This document shows, piece after piece, positions 11,155 to 22,147 of a stretch of 64,000 bases of DNA. The stretch's first letter is position 1; each line of letters begins with the position of its first letter. The position numbers were made by a program, and so were the translations under genes. Below the pieces are notes generated by a model. The model saw nothing but the letters and a program-made list of their open reading frames with translations, was not told the DNA's origin and made no database searches. The stretch is from Fasciola hepatica (Eukaryota > Platyhelminthes > Trematoda > Plagiorchiida > Fasciolidae): assembly GCA_948099385.1 (NCBI GenBank), contig CANUEZ040000116.1:9430001-9494000 (forward strand). The letters are read 5' to 3'.

Positions 11155-12269
11155 GAACAGAGTTTGAGGTCAAAACGAAGTGAATCAATGTAAGGAGGAA
11201 AGAGCGACATAAAAGACCATGTTTAGTTGTGCTGCTTGATGTGCGCTGTTTAATGCTGCGCTTAAGGTGATGAATCCAAGTTCTGGGGAATAGGTATCTA
11301 TGGAAAATATTTGTCAGGGATTTTCTCCATGTGCGTGAGGGCAGGATATGCCACCAACCAAAACTTTTCAATGATTTCTGAGGTCCAAGATTTGGAAAAC
11401 GGTCATGGTTTTTACCTTGGATGCCTAAAGATACGTTCGCCGCCTGTAGTCTTTCTGTGTTTCCAGTATCCAGGACAGCGATGTGGTCTAACTTCTTTAT
11501 TATCAAATATTCTTCCCTCTGGAACAAACTCCAACGTCAACTTAGGTCAATGCCTTCGGCCTCTTTATTATTCGAAAAAGAAAGAAATAAACATCTAACT
11601 GTCCAAAAACTCATCCGAATGCATTATCACTACATGTCTAGTACCCGGGCCTACGAACTGGGCCTGGGATACTAACCAAAAGCTTAACAACTTTGTTCAG
11701 TAGACAGTTATTACCGACGGATGGTAAGGAACAAGTGGATTCATTCTGTATTATAGTTAGCAAATAAAAGCGGTCCAACCCATACTACATGACTGCCAAC
11801 AACACACTCCACGTGTTTGTCTAGCCACTTCCTATTTTCAACGCACCTGACAATGACCCCCTACTGGCCACCGTTACTCTGTTGATTCTTTTTTTCATGC
11901 TGTCGGATTTTATCATGGTCGGTAAGGCCGTTTTTATCAGCTGCCGCCATGTATAAGAGCATCGCTAATGCCAGAAAATACATAGTGGCATATATAATAT
12001 TGTCCTCAAGGTACCAGTCTCATCCACGCGTCAACTACTTCCTCGTTGATACCCTATTTCAACACACGAGATTCCAGGCCTCGTTCTGATGAACGAACCG
12101 CCACAATCCATGTGGTCTTCCATAAACCATTCATCGAACTACACATAGCTTTTTCCCAGGGTGTGGCTCATTCCCGCCTCCTTGCTTTGTTGGTAATTCT
12201 CACTAGGACTCACGATAATTAGTCGCGATTACTGGTCTTCTTCGCTTTCCGCATGTTGTTTAATCCAAA
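11155..12269. other. Non-coding stretch, pyrimidine-rich at its end
   Basis: No supported gene. A minus-strand frame of 141 codons (11102-11527) overlaps R1 copy c and has no recognisable domain. From about 11.7 kb the plus strand turns pyrimidine-rich. Confidence 0.35.
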
Positions 12270-12860
12270 AAACCAGACCTCAGCGTCGTTACCACCCATT
12301 ACTGTAACTGGCATGATTTTGGTGTTCTGTTTTTTTACCCCTAACCCACAGCTGGTAGAATTGCCAGACTGCAGCCTTCTCCGTTTTGTTTTCAGAACTC
12401 ACCCCCTAAGGACGATTGTAGCCTTCTTCATCCCAGGAATAACTTGGAACCTCTCTCGCTGGGCAGAACAACTGAGATTTACACACGACTTCATTTCAGC
12501 CCGTCTCACGATCACTTTCCCCAAGATTCCTAGCATCAGACTACTTGAACCTGGACTACTTGATCTCACTGCATTCTTACAACTCATTTTAATCCCAACA
12601 GTGAGGGACGCGGTCAGATCCACCGATTTGGCCGGCGCACATCAGGCGTGCTGGACGTCTGCGACGGTGTGCGGGCGCAACTAGATTGTCGGATCGCACG
12701 TTCTGTCTCCAGAAAAGGTTTTCATGTTGGGTATCTAGCGCACGTTCAGTCCCACCAACTGGCACGGCTTGCGGATTACAAGTTCTATCTTTATGCTCAC
12801 ACTGCTACGGGAAACGTTCCCTTCATTCCTCTCCAGTTATTACCGGTTTCCCTTCGAGCG
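12270..12860 (+). repeat. R2 repeat, copy c
   Basis: This is the longest R2 copy. It shares CAGCTGGTAGAATTGCC, CTGGACTACTTGATC, GATTTGGCCGGCGCACATCA, GATCGCACGTTCTGTCTCC and CAGTCCCACCAACTGG with copy b (minus strand, 7270-7740). The part around 12625-12710 is also shared with copy a. A 143-codon frame at 12253-12684 lies inside it, so that frame belongs to the repeat rather than to a unique host gene. Confidence 0.55.
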
Positions 12861-14600
12861 TGCTCACTATACTGACATTATATCCTGCCCGAAACAAACT
12901 ATCACTATCTATGCACGCATCAGTGAACAGCTTTCATCCCCACCTGCTATCGATCTTCTCTGCACTCAATTGTTGCTTATGCAAGCACTCACCGACCTTG
13001 GCAGTTACTTCTTGCCTACCTTCCCGGAGTGACACGTCCATCTATTCTTCTGCCCGATATATAATCATGCCCGTTCAGTGTTAGAACCCGCTAATACTGT
13101 TCAATCACTGGCACATTTATTGTCACTGTTCATTGTCTCAGCGGTCACAAAAAAACGTCCGGCTCTGACATATCTTTCGGTAGTCCTCCAGTGGGCAGCG
13201 AAGTGATCAGTAACTACCTGCACTCTTCATCGGTCCATCCGATCGCACCCTCAATGCAGTTGCATCGAGTGTTTCGGGTTTTGCAGATCACCACGTTCCC
13301 TCTATGAAAGTCTCCGATATACTTCCCATGCAGCAGCGCAGCTCCGTTCCCATCATTTGATACACCCGTCAAGTTGGTCATTAGAAATGTGACACTCACC
13401 GTCTACTTACTATACCATCACCGTTATCGAGACCTTTGACCTTCCAGATGTTGCATTTGTGTTATATTACCGAAACTGACCCTGTATCCAGCCTCTCAAC
13501 CCCACCACTATCTATACCGGCTGATACATTTTATTTCAATATTCTTGATCCACTGCAGCTTTCCGCGATATACTTGGGCAGCTTTATTGATCTGTCATTT
13601 GTGCATGGTACACACCACACAGCGTTCATCTATTGGTGTACACTCACCTGTGAATTACTCTACCATCTCTCTTACAGAACTAAACACCTGTATAATGGCT
13701 GTCACCACACAGTCAATACTTATTTGTCTTCCACTTCAGCTTCGACGTTTCATACCAACCCTAAATAAAGCTAACATTTTGCTGCACAATTCAGGTTGAC
13801 TTACAGCCATAACTCCATATCCTAGCCGTTACTTCATGACATATACTTATCAGTGAAAATAAACCGCTCAACACTTACCGCCTAACCGCTAGCCACTTCT
13901 CGCATCAGAGCTCTTAAAAACGCTCCATCTATCCATGGGGTTTGTTGGTCTCTTTCCTCGTGATTGACGATGTCGGCATCTCAAGTTTAGACTCAACCAT
14001 CACACTAACCGTTGATTCATGGACTTTTATATCTGAAGATCCATTCTTGTACATGAATTTTCCATCCATATACACCCTACACCCTGCTACGTGCAAACGA
14101 GTCCTTTAATTCCCCTCGATGGACTTTTTTTCTTATATCTTAGTTTTTTATACCAAATATCCTTTGGTTCAGCGGGAATTTCTAATGTTGTGATTACTTC
14201 CCGTACTATTCATGCACTTACTCCTCCTCTTTTTAACCGACTCCAAACATTATTATCCGGGTTAACCATTCGACCCTGACCTTCAAATTTGCCGGGCATC
14301 ACTACCGCTTTAGTCCACTGTAACACTGTCTTTGATACTCTGCTTGCACTTTTGTACCCCTTTGTAAATTCTCATCCCACCGTCACTATAATCATCCGAT
14401 CATGCATTCTAGCAGGCTCAAGGCGCATCCGACATATACAACTATTTTTATTATCTGCCTGATGCTGGTTTTTGGCAAGCGTCTTTTCCATAGTCTTGTG
14501 TGAATCCACTATGAATATCCCGCAGTGAAGTTTATCCTGGGGATGATATAAGATGGCCTCCCGATATACAGGGTGCACTCTTGGACTCATAGTTGGAATT
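12861..14600. other. Pyrimidine-rich block, possibly degenerate tandem DNA
   Basis: The plus strand is strongly C/T-rich. Two segments, near 13394 and 13642, begin ACTCACC and share ACTATACCATCACC- and ACTCTACCATCTCT-like words at similar offsets, about 248 bases apart. This hints at an old long-period tandem or duplicated structure. No recognisable protein is encoded. Confidence 0.35.
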
Positions 14601-14957
14601 AGTAGACGGTTTTATTAATATAGGGAATGAAGGACTTCCTCGCAAGAGTAAAACAGCCAAAGTAAAATCTGAAAGTTTAAACAAGGAATGGAAGTGATTA
14701 CCAGAAGCCTGAATATTAAGGGGTTTGGCTTCTAGTGATGGAACCACTTCAGTACTGGGTGGGTAATAGAATGTCTAACAACTCCAGGAATGAGGGGGGT
14801 AGTATTGCATTAAGGGCCACTTTAGAGACAAAGGTCTTTCTACGAACCGTCGATAAACTACGGCTCTAAAGCACGAGCTCTTTTACAAATAATTTTCGAA
14901 TCATGGGTACATTTGGAATTTCCCTAAACTCCTCCATTAGAAGAAGTCTGAATCGTA
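14601..14957. other. Non-coding spacer
   Basis: No gene or repeat recognised. The pyrimidine-rich block to the left ends before this stretch. Confidence 0.3.
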
Positions 14958-16024
14958 TCAAAAATTAGGTGCCAACTTATTTTGCGCTTGGGTATAGAAA
15001 TCAAAACGCTGGGGGATAAATGAAATATAGAGACTAATATAAACCCAGCGAGTGCCAATGGTACAGATGCTTCTTCTATCAGTTTGTGCCTGCATTGACA
15101 TCACCACCTCCGCCTCCTTCTTCGAGCAGACACACCTTTTCTGACGCCACGGATATAACGTTGGTTTCTTTTTCACAAACACAATACGCCAGAGTCCATC
15201 GCCGTACGCACGGCTTTTCTTGGTAGTTCCATGCGGCCGTCTGTCGAACTGAGCTTGGTCTTTATCCGGGAGCACAATATCTAGCTTGAACAATCTCTTC
15301 TTGCTGATCCACCCCTGTCTGGACAGTAGGGTGGGAAGATATTTCGGCCTCTAAGGTCAGCAAAACACTTGCATGAGGTAACATGATCCCAACCGTGAAG
15401 ATGTGTACTCCTGGGTGTAACTGGCAGTTTGCCATCTTCACTGGGTCCTCGTATCAATAGGTCGTTCAGAGTCAGGCTGATCTCATCTGCTTCCCTGGAA
15501 GTAATAAGTTCTAAGGTTTTACGGCTTACTACCACCTTTTTCAGCGAGCGACATACTTTTTATCGCCTTCCAAAGGCCGTTTTTGTACCAATGCCGTTAG
15601 TATTATGGCTGCGGAATGTATGAGCCTTCCCGAAGCACCTCATGACGACCTGCATGAGGATTGTCAGAATGCCATTGCACTCCCTTAATGTTAGATCTAT
15701 TCTGAATCCGCACTTTGTCAAAACACCACCACTAATTCTCTAGCTTCTTATGGGCTTCAAGGAAGCTGGCGATGTTTAAATTTCGTTGGAATGTAGCTGA
15801 CCCTGCTTTTCACTGTCAACCTTTTGGTATTTTCGTGGTATTTGTGAGTTCTGGGTCTGTAATCCCTTGTTTATAGAAAACGACTCATCGACATATTGCA
15901 GGTTTTCACGCATTTCTCCAGTCGTTTTACTTCGTTCTTTGAAGGATAATCGGCTTGATATTTGTTTCGAATTATTTGTTGAGGATACTTTCCCTATGCG
16001 ACAAATATGTGAGGGCTCCGTCAA
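14958..16024 (-). CDS. Unrecognised coding-like block, probably broken
   Basis: Three successive minus-strand frames (16024-15776, 15535-15281, 15293-14958) have varied, protein-like composition. The first is rich in K, S, E and Q. The second contains SREADEISLTLNDLLIRGP and a Cys pair. The third is basic with a Lys/Arg-rich centre (KKKPTLYPWRQKRC). The last two overlap by a few bases in different frames. This fits either a frameshifted old coding unit, such as a retroelement ORF, or exons of a spliced gene. No domain was recognised and no clean splice junctions were found. Confidence 0.2.
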
Positions 16025-18060
16025 CTCATAATCTTCTTACGACTATCTCACCCCAGCCCCTGATGGTCCCTCTGGGATAGTTAGGAATTAGGGACTTAGA
16101 CGCGATCTCACAAATGCCACTGGGACTACGAAGACCAAGATGGGGCATGTGGAGATGACGATGATGCATCTTTTCTCAGGGCAGGCTGTAGCTCAAATGG
16201 CCTCCCAGATCTCGGGAAGGCGTATCATGATTATGGTCGGGAAGCTGCGAGACTTTGAGATCTGTTTCAACAGCCTCATGTTTGAGGGTCTTTCTGCTGA
16301 GAAAATTGGCCCGCTCGGAGAGAGCAAGAAGGACCATTAGATGCTTTCATCACCCGAGATTCCAAGCCCAGCAAGGTGCTCTTTGATCATTTTCGAAGCC
16401 AGAAGACAAAGTCTTGTGTCATTTGTTTGTTTCAGCACATCACAGACGGTGCCCGATTCTTTTAACACTGACTGCCCACGTGCAGGAAGCTAGTGACATA
16501 GTCTAAGGAGTCTTGCCGAATGGGCCTGTACATGAATGTACATGTATGACATCAAACTAGAAGGCCAGATCCTGTAACAGAGGTGTGGGTGATTCGAAGC
16601 TTGGGATTACCCCAGTCGTAGGGCCAACAACGGTTGACTTTAAAGAAAGCCCGAACCTAAGAAACTTATAGGTAGTGCTGTGAAGGTTGCACTTGACCTG
16701 GAAAATCCATCCTCTAGATCCTGTACCTCCCTTAATAATTGCTTTGCTAAAGCAGCCAGTAAACTCAAAGAGCCCAAGACCGACAGCAGCGCAAGCCACA
16801 AGAAAAGAGCCAAGCTTCCTAAGATATCAATGAAATTCTCTTCTGCCCAGGTGGTTCAAGGGGTAAAGATAGTTGTGCTACGTGACTCAAAGCCCTTGAA
16901 CCCGTATTTGAACCGGAGCCGGTCAAACGGTCACAGTAGGCTTTGGATCCTTCAGTCTTGAGTTTGAATCACCGCTTCGCCGCCGGTCACCCCGTTTGAC
17001 AGCCCTAAATCGACCATCTTTTTGAAATAATGTCTGGTAACATTCATTAAAAAGGAAGTGGAGAGAAGAATAAATAAGTTCGGAATGCTTCATTTAAGCT
17101 GCTAAGCCATGGACACCTGGTTTACCCGTTTCTATCACCAGGGTCTGAAAATGCCCAGATCTAAAGCAGCTAGGCTGCATGAATAAAATGCTACCTCAAC
17201 ACCAGTCTTAGGAATAGCCCCTTTGGGGATCCAGTTCCATACTGTTATTTCCCCATCTTTTTATCCGTTCTTAGCACTTCCAGCTTCCCTACCACTCCTC
17301 AAACTTCCATCAATTTTATCACCACTAGCCCCTCGATACAGTTTCTTCAGTCTCCCATGAACAGTCGTTAGAGTGTCTGTCCTCCAACAGTCTCAGTATT
17401 TAAAACAAGGTCCGGAGCAGAGACATCAGATGGATGATGAGAAACCTCATGTTCTTGCAGGCAACGAGATGTGGCTCACATCGGACAACCACGACGAAGA
17501 AATATCTGCAGTGGTCACACATTGGTCCGTAAGGACTCGAAGCCACATCGAGGAGGTGGTGCAGTCCCTTTTCTTAGTACCCTGCTGCCTGCAGCCGTGG
17601 CATAATATTTAGCTCCCATTCCGTCTATAGACAGAACTCATTTTCTTTGGGGCTCATTATCGCAAACGAGCGCCTTTTCTCGAAGTAGTCCTTCTGATCC
17701 TTCCACTTAGAAAGTGTGACCACATGGCACTGAAGTCTGAATTTGAAACCAGACGATCCAAGTGTGATTTCATGAATCTGAATGGCCAGTCCTTAAAACG
17801 GAATAACCTTCAATAGATCAGGAATAACCCACAGCTCCAGTTGTCAAATATCAACTAAGAACAAGAAGTCGATGATGCCAGTGGGCACGTGGCGGAGATA
17901 AAATGAGGTGTGATAACAAACTTCTAGTGCACGAAGATAAGGTACAATAGAATTAGAAAAAAGTGGCTCACGGTGCGTTCACAGTGTTCAACAATCTGAT
18001 ATAAGAGAATGTATTGTTGGCACGAGGAGCCTGAATCGTATGTTTTTGGAAAATCCACTT
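16025..18060. other. Non-coding stretch with possible old repeat pieces
   Basis: No recognised gene. Near 16852 GGTGGTTCAAGGGG resembles a tRNA A box and near 16963 GAGTTTGAATC resembles a B box. The separation of about 110 bases is too large for a tRNA, so no call is made. Confidence 0.3.
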
Positions 18061-18064
18061 GCAT

Positions 18065-18230
18065 TCTTCACATCGAAAAGTCGGACGCCGCGAGCTGGAA
18101 TCGAACCGGAGACCCTCTGCATACCGGGCAGTTGATATCAAATGGCTACTCAAGTTTAACTGGAAGCAGCTTTCGGCCAGGAGGTTGTAAGCCATCTGAA
18201 TGGATGCTATGAATTCTAGGGGTGGCCGCC
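18065..18230 (-). repeat. tRNA-related short repeat (SINE-like)
   Basis: On the minus strand a very good B box (CCGGTTCGATTCC) is preceded by a small CTGC/GCAG hairpin with a 7-base loop, and upstream by GAGTAGCCATTTGATATCAA, which occupies the D-arm position. The segment continues upstream through GCTTACAACCTCCTGGCC. An intact cloverleaf cannot be drawn, so it is a tRNA-derived repeat rather than a tRNA gene. It lies just upstream of the CR1-like remnant. Confidence 0.45.
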
Positions 18231-18721
18231 GAGTAGTGCAAGGTGCAGTAAAGATGCCTTTCGGATTGTATGAGTTCGGTCATCATTGCCACAGGCCACA
18301 GACGCTCACAATCAACGCAGAGGGAACAATCCTCCATAAACACTTGTGGGTGCTTTGAAATTGTGTCTTTATTGAAATGATGGAATAATAAAACGTGCAC
18401 AATACAGTGAGAAGAGAACGGTAGAATACATAAAACATAAAAAGCATCCCCAGGCCAATCGAAAAGCACGTTGGTGCTGTTGACCATAAGCCAGTACCGA
18501 GAAATCTCAAAACCGATATAGATAAACGGCCACTTCCCAGAAGTAAACTTCGGCCATTATAAGAGTGGACACAACTGTTTGCAGGGAGAAGTTATTTGGT
18601 CCCAGTTCAGCCCCATCCTCAGGGCTTTGTCTGGTGATCCAAAACTCTATAGTCCATTCACCACAGAAACACACTGATATCTCATTCACTGACGTCTACC
18701 TAAGCCCTATAGTTCTATTGG

Positions 18722-20160
18722 CCCAGAAATGATCCACCCATGAGTGCTTAAAAGAACGGCCAAGGTTATGACCGTCCCCTACACTCTGCTTCTTTGCAAA
18801 TAACTAGAAATCGGTGTCTTCCCCAACAACTGGAAGTAGGCAATAATAGCTACTTTTTTAAAAGGAAGCCATCAACTTCGGGGGAGTTACTGACCAATTA
18901 GTCCTACTAAAATGCCGCTCAAAGTCTGTGAAAACTCTTTCAAAAGAGTCATTTTAGATCATCCCAAAGGTTATAGACTACCTGCCCCGTTCTAGCATGT
19001 TTTCCTTCCTTGCAGATCTTACTTCAGTAATATTCTGACTGTGATGGTCAGTCTAACACGACTTTGATGATGGACGGATGTCCTATTCTATCACCATGGA
19101 TTTTGCCAAATTCTCTGCCAGAATGCTCCGCGATCTCCTACTGTTAAAAGTAAGGAGGTATGACAGTTCTCATCAGCTATATTAATCTGTCAGAATCCTT
19201 CTTACAGATCAATCCTTCGGGGTTCGAACTGGGATATCTCTCTCCCGTTCAGCTCCGGTCTCATCAGAGCTTCTCAGGGATCAGTGATTGGCCTCCTACT
19301 TTTTCTTATTCACACTTGTGACCCACCTGATGTCATCCCCGTCGTCATAGCAAAGTACGACGACTACGTGACAATAAGTGGATTAGACCCCATGGAAGCG
19401 CAAGAGGCTGTGATCGCAGCAAAATGTTGGTCTTTTGAATGAGGTCTGACAATCAGCAACGACGGACGTGTCCCAGTGACATTCAGCAAAACTTCCGACC
19501 ATCCATTCTGGATCGGCAGTGGCACTGTAATCCGTAATGAAGATCAACAGAAAATTCTTGGATTTTGACTTTGTATTCACGAATATTTTTCTCTTCACCA
19601 GGGAAAACCCAGGAAATCTGGCCCTCGAGTTCTCTGTATGATTAAGCCTTCAATCCCTGATATATCAAAAGATGACCGCTGTCCTCTCTATGGAAATTAA
19701 GTCCATCTTATGCTAGAATTTATCAGTCAAGTGGTGCACACATTTCTTATCAGAGACTGAGACATACTGGAACGAGTCCAATGAAGAGCAACGAAGATGG
19801 TGCACGGCTTACAGCGCACTTCTTAAGCTGCTGTTCTGACTGAAATCAATCTCAATCCTTTAGACTTGAGACGTATACAGGATGATCTTTTCCTTATGTA
19901 CAACTTGTTCTCTGTTAATTTACTGGGTCAGTTTTCTACATGTCAAAGCCATAAACTCAGCGTGCACAAGGGAAGAAACTGTTTAAGCCCCACACGTGCA
20001 CATTTGTATTCCAAAGTTTCTTCATCTGCAGGATTATACCCGAAGCAGCACAATGCCCAACACGGTCGGGCGAACTTTGGGTTAACATGACTCCTGAAAT
20101 AAGTCTTGAAAGCTTTCACAAAAGTTCGTGAAACTTCGTAAGGTCTATAATAAACCAGAG
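18722..20160 (+). mobile_element. Degraded CR1-like LINE, reverse transcriptase to 3' end
   Basis: Non-LTR retrotransposon pol remnant. Read across frames, conserved RT blocks appear in order: an IHPxVLK-like start (about 18735), EIGVFPNNWK (about 18805), PIS...VCENSFKRVILDH (about 18890-18960), QGSVIGLLLFL (about 19280) and a YDDYV-like form of the catalytic YADD box (about 19360). A thumb region and a C-terminal part (19866-20090, LFLMYNLFSVNLL) follow. Several in-frame stops and frameshifts make it inactive. The endonuclease and 5' end were not found. It ends near an AT-rich ATATATAATTATATAT stretch at 20168-20184. CR1/Jockey-like clade placement rests on block order and the C-terminal pattern only. 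Confidence 0.75.
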
Positions 20161-20184
20161 TACCATGATATATATAATTATATA

Positions 20185-20691
20185 TCTGCGTTACAAAAAC
20201 TGCATATTTTGTTTTACTGAATGCCCTTGTGACCAGGAGGTGTCATGCTGGTTTTCTTTATTATTTGCTGATAGGGCGCACTGTTCGGTTTTCCCATGGT
20301 GATAAAGGACTCATCACTCATACAGATAACTATTGCGCACTTCACTGTTTATTTTATGGAATTCCATCAACATATGTGCATATACTTGTGTACATACACA
20401 TACATATCGTTGTGTTGTTTTCAGTGAAATCCATGCGATACTGAGTACTAATCTCTATGTAGCGATGGTCACTCGTCTTCAGATTCTGGGAATCAGAAAA
20501 CATCGTTATGCCTAAAGAGGCAAGGTGAGATAGTTGTTGGAGGCGCAAGAAGGTCATCATTGCGAAGTATCTCATTTGTAATGAGGCAATATTGTGAGAG
20601 CCCCAGCGTTCGTGACCAAAATCACGGTCAACATTCATGCTATGGAAAACTGAATGTTATTAAGTATTCATTTGATCTTAGAGCTTAGTAC
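20185..20691. other. Non-coding spacer
   Basis: No gene recognised. It lies between the LINE 3' end and the 11-bp array. Confidence 0.4.
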
Positions 20692-20812
20692 AGACCCAAG
20701 CAGCACGAGCGTCACCTTAGCGTCACCTGGACGTTACCAGAGCGTCCTCCGACCGTTACCTGAGTGTCCCCTTGGAAAAGAAAAGGGACACTCAAGTGAC
20801 GATCACCGGAAA
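20692..20812 (+). repeat. 11-bp tandem array folding back at a palindrome
   Basis: After the edge CCCAAGCAGC, units like GAGCGTCACCT run with an exact 11-base period. The CGT/TGT core falls at 20710, 20721, 20732, 20743, 20754 and 20765. The array then reverses. GAGTGTCCCCTT (20763-20773) is mirrored by AAGGGACACTC (20783-20793) across a short A-rich loop, and inverted units continue at the same 11-base spacing (ACA at 20788, ACG at 20799). The layout of short tandem repeats inside an inverted repeat is like that of foldback transposons. No coding capacity is present. Confidence 0.7.
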
Positions 20813-21589
20813 TGATTAAAAACGGACCCCGTTACCACCATTTAGTTTTAAATACTAATTTGGACATAAACGTATCCCTTTCAATTAATTTGCCATTATT
20901 CTAGAGGATAATGAAAATTCGTCACGGGTGTCCCAATAACCTCAACCACAATTCGGCATACACCATTTAGCGGAATTAATTTCCAAAGTGCATGCAAAAG
21001 CCCGATGTTTTAAAACAGTTACTTTATTAGAAAAACAAGTTCATATAAACGTCTTAGGAAACATAGTTGTATGTTGCCAATTCAGTGTATGCACGTAAAC
21101 TGCGATTTTCAACAAACAGTTGTTATTCGTCCATGTGTTCTTGCCGTGCACTTTGCAGATTCTGGAACAAAGGAAATGATAGAAATTTTTATTGAACCAG
21201 GGTATTACAAAATGTGATTATAGTTTTTAGCATTACTAACAGAGCTATCGGAAGGTTAAGTAAATGATAAGAAATTAATACTGATCGAATCGAAACTGAC
21301 CTCAACACCGTCGATTTGCACCGTGACGTCTTCGAAAGGTGAATCAGTGCTCGTAACCTCCTTCGGTCTACACCGCTGTATTCAACATGGTATTTTTTGG
21401 TTGGTGAAATGGATTGTAGCCCCAGGAAAACTGCCCTTAGTTAGAGCACTTTCAAATGCAGAATGAGATAACCGACGACAACACTCACCGACAATTATTC
21501 TGCAAACTGTTTTATTTCCCAATGAGTATCACAGAAGACTCCCCGCCAATTTGCAAAAGACAATCCCTTATACCACACAGCCCGTTCGT

Positions 21590-22025
21590 ACCATCGGTTT
21601 TCGATCGGTTTGTTTAGTAGCCATTTTACATGGAGCAAAACTGAATTGATACAGAGGAAACCGACGGCCGGAGTAATGAGCTATGCATAGCCGGCGTTTT
21701 ATTTGAATATATTGGTTTGATTCATTGAAATACCCTGGGATACATCCCTATAGATCACTCCATTTTAAGCCCTCGAAATGGGTAAAATAAAGACACTTGT
21801 TTGGAAAATCATAACTTGGGAAATAGAAAAAGCGGAGCATCGTAAAACTTAATTTGGGGAAAGTGACATAAGTTAACGAAGCATATCCCGTATTTCAGAA
21901 GACTGGTACAAACCGCTGGGAAACCGGTCAGAAACTACTCAGAAACCGCTCGAGAAACGATCAGTGTGATAGTGGAAACAGCTAGCAAATCGGCCGAAAA
22001 CCGATCGGTTTCGGAGCGGTTTTCC
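21590..22025. repeat. Second 11-bp array family (AAACCGCTCAG) with palindromic turn
   Basis: Units AAACCGCTCAG start at 21910, 21921, 21932, 21943, 21955, 21976, 21987 and 21998: an 11-base period with one 12-base step and one unit lost. At 21998-22011 AAACCGATCGGTTT is a perfect palindrome, after which units run inverted (GGTTT at 22007 and 22018). A short inverted pair with the same spacing (GGTTT at 21596 and 21607) lies 300 bases upstream. The period and the turn at a palindrome match the GAGTGTCCCC arrays, although the unit differs. Confidence 0.65.
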
Positions 22026-22147
22026 TACAACAGTGCTAAACCATTGGTTGCATAATCTGACGCACGCATTCATCCATAGTTCTTGTCCCTGTGGCAAACA
22101 GGAATCGTAACTGTGAGTCCTGGAATTGTAAAAACAGAAGTAACTAC

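Noticed and set aside
16852..16975. A-box and B-box words on the plus strand
   Set aside because: They are about 110 bases apart and the region does not fold like a tRNA. No second copy was seen in the window.
18146..18510. Minus-strand frames of 75 to 113 codons
   Set aside because: They overlap the tRNA-related repeat and its upstream part, and the peptides show no domain.
20692..20812. CRISPR-like regular spacing
   Set aside because: Units are 11 bases with no spacers and the array reverses at a hairpin. The context is eukaryotic.
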